Shown: piece after piece, positions 63,526 through 64,000 of the stretch
How the letters are laid out: each line of letters begins with the position of its first letter
How positions within the stretch are numbered: the first letter of the stretch is position 1
DNA from: Gordonia jacobaea
GTDB lineage: Bacteria > Actinomycetota > Actinomycetes > Mycobacteriales > Mycobacteriaceae
NCBI RefSeq assembly: GCF_001186365.1
Contig: NZ_LDTZ01000020.1
Coordinates: 62,001 to 126,000, forward strand
Reading direction: 5' to 3'
DNA: 64,000 nucleotides
Position numbers and translations under genes: made by a program
The notes under the pieces: generated by a model
Told to the model about the DNA's origin: nothing
The model's database searches: none
What the model saw: only the letters and a program-made list of their open reading frames with translations

Positions 63526-64000
63526 TCAGACGACGCCCCCGCGGGTCACTTCGATTGCGCGTTGCTCGATATCGGCGTCGGTCGCAGCGGACAGGTCGAT
63601 CGCAGCTACGCCCAGAATGCGGTCATAGACAGACTTGTCGTGTTCTGCCAACCACTTCGAGAACTGCTCCGCGACGTCGGCCTTGCCCTTCCCGTGCCCG
63701 AGGAGAACGAACGAACGGTCTTTCAGATCGAGCTTGATCGATCCGGACAATTCCTTGAAGAAGGCGTCGAGCTCCTTCTCGTCGTCGCGGCCGGTTGCGC
63801 GTTCGACGGTCCGCAGGTGACGCGCGACGGACTGCTTGTCGCGCACCTGTTCCGCGGCGTCGGTGACCTTCACCTCGTCGAGGTCGTAGGACAGAATCCG
63901 CGCTCCCTTGGCGTCGACGGTGACCACGGCCAGATCTCCCTCACCCTGGTCCTCCGGCTTGGCAGCCAGCAGGTGGCGAGCGAGCTCGATGTCCTCGATC
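63526..64000 (-). CDS. Protein of unknown function, truncated at the window edge
   Basis: The minus-strand frame is open from the window end to the stop at 63526, so at least 157 C-terminal residues are present and the start lies beyond. Two features stand out: a beta-strand pattern VVTVDAKGARILSYDLDEV and a nucleotide- or RNA-hydrolase-like stretch SFVLLGHGKGKADVAEQFSKWLAEHD. It may belong to the bacterial archaeo-eukaryotic release-factor-like (baeRF) group, which is a guess from these two stretches only. Lys/Glu/Asp-rich and probably cytoplasmic. Confidence 0.5.
   Translation of the reverse strand, partial: IEDIELARHLLAAKPEDQGEGDLAVVTVDAKGARILSYDLDEVKVTDAAEQVRDKQSVARHLRTVERATGRDDEKELDAFFKELSGSIKLDLKDRSFVLLGHGKGKADVAEQFSKWLAEHDKSVYDRILGVAAIDLSAATDADIEQRAIEVTRGGVV

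Overview
The window is about 64 kb of high-GC DNA from a mycolic-acid-containing actinobacterium (order Mycobacteriales). It carries the whole arabinogalactan and mycolate assembly locus in nearly the gene order of Mycobacterium tuberculosis Rv3790 to Rv3818. Three Emb arabinosyltransferases and LGFP-type cell-wall repeats point to a Gordonia/Williamsia/Tsukamurella-like genus rather than Corynebacterium. The genus is an inference; no rRNA or other phylogenetic marker is present.

Region 1 (1-9.3 kb): the end of a PYROXD2-like FAD oxidoreductase, then dprE1-dprE2, which make decaprenylphosphoryl-arabinose. A block absent from the M. tuberculosis locus follows: a glutaminase-STAS gene translationally coupled to a small AraC regulator, a VOC protein, an acyltransferase divergent from a TetR regulator with twin operator-like boxes, and a 13E12/DUF222-HNH gene with an SOS-box-like site.

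Region 2 (9.3-23.8 kb): aftA, then a wedge (metallo-beta-lactamase-fold hydrolase, SAM methyltransferase, aroQ), then embC-embA-embB. Region 3 (23.8-26.8 kb): a VIT-family transporter, a small membrane protein and a degenerate EAL/DICT protein.

Region 4 (26.8-49.7 kb, all minus strand): accD4, pks13, fadD32 (mycolate condensation), an F420-type oxidoreductase, a Culp6-like lipase, a lipoprotein, two mycolyltransferases (one with a C-terminal LGFP repeat), aftB, ubiA, a PAP2 phosphatase, glfT2 and glf. Most junctions from glf to aftB overlap or abut, so this looks like one transcription unit. DprE1/2, UbiA and the PAP2 protein supply the arabinose donor. Glf and GlfT2 build galactan. AftA, the Emb proteins and AftB build arabinan. 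FadD32, Pks13 and AccD4 make mycolates, and the mycolyltransferases attach them.

Region 5 (49.7-64 kb): a PIG-L deacetylase, a GAF-ANTAR regulator, a SpoIID/LytB protein, a peroxidase-like plus acyl-CoA dehydrogenase pair, a HAD phosphatase with two tandem acyltransferases (as Rv3813c-Rv3815c), a metallo-beta-lactamase/Rieske fusion (as Rv3818), a TetR gene behind five GTGACA repeats, two convergent secreted lipases and a partial unknown gene.

The most unusual signal is a family of short repeats built on TCTCGACAAGCTCGACCAGC. They lie between pks13 and fadD32 and also inside coding sequence. Two sit in frame in inter-domain linkers of Pks13, and a related one lies in the first gene, each read in its own frame. 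Other structures of note are a 92-bp tandem hairpin repeat, a long palindrome after embB, an iron-box-like site, several short tandem repeats, and a recurring -10-to-start geometry that suggests leaderless transcripts for dprE1, embC and embA.
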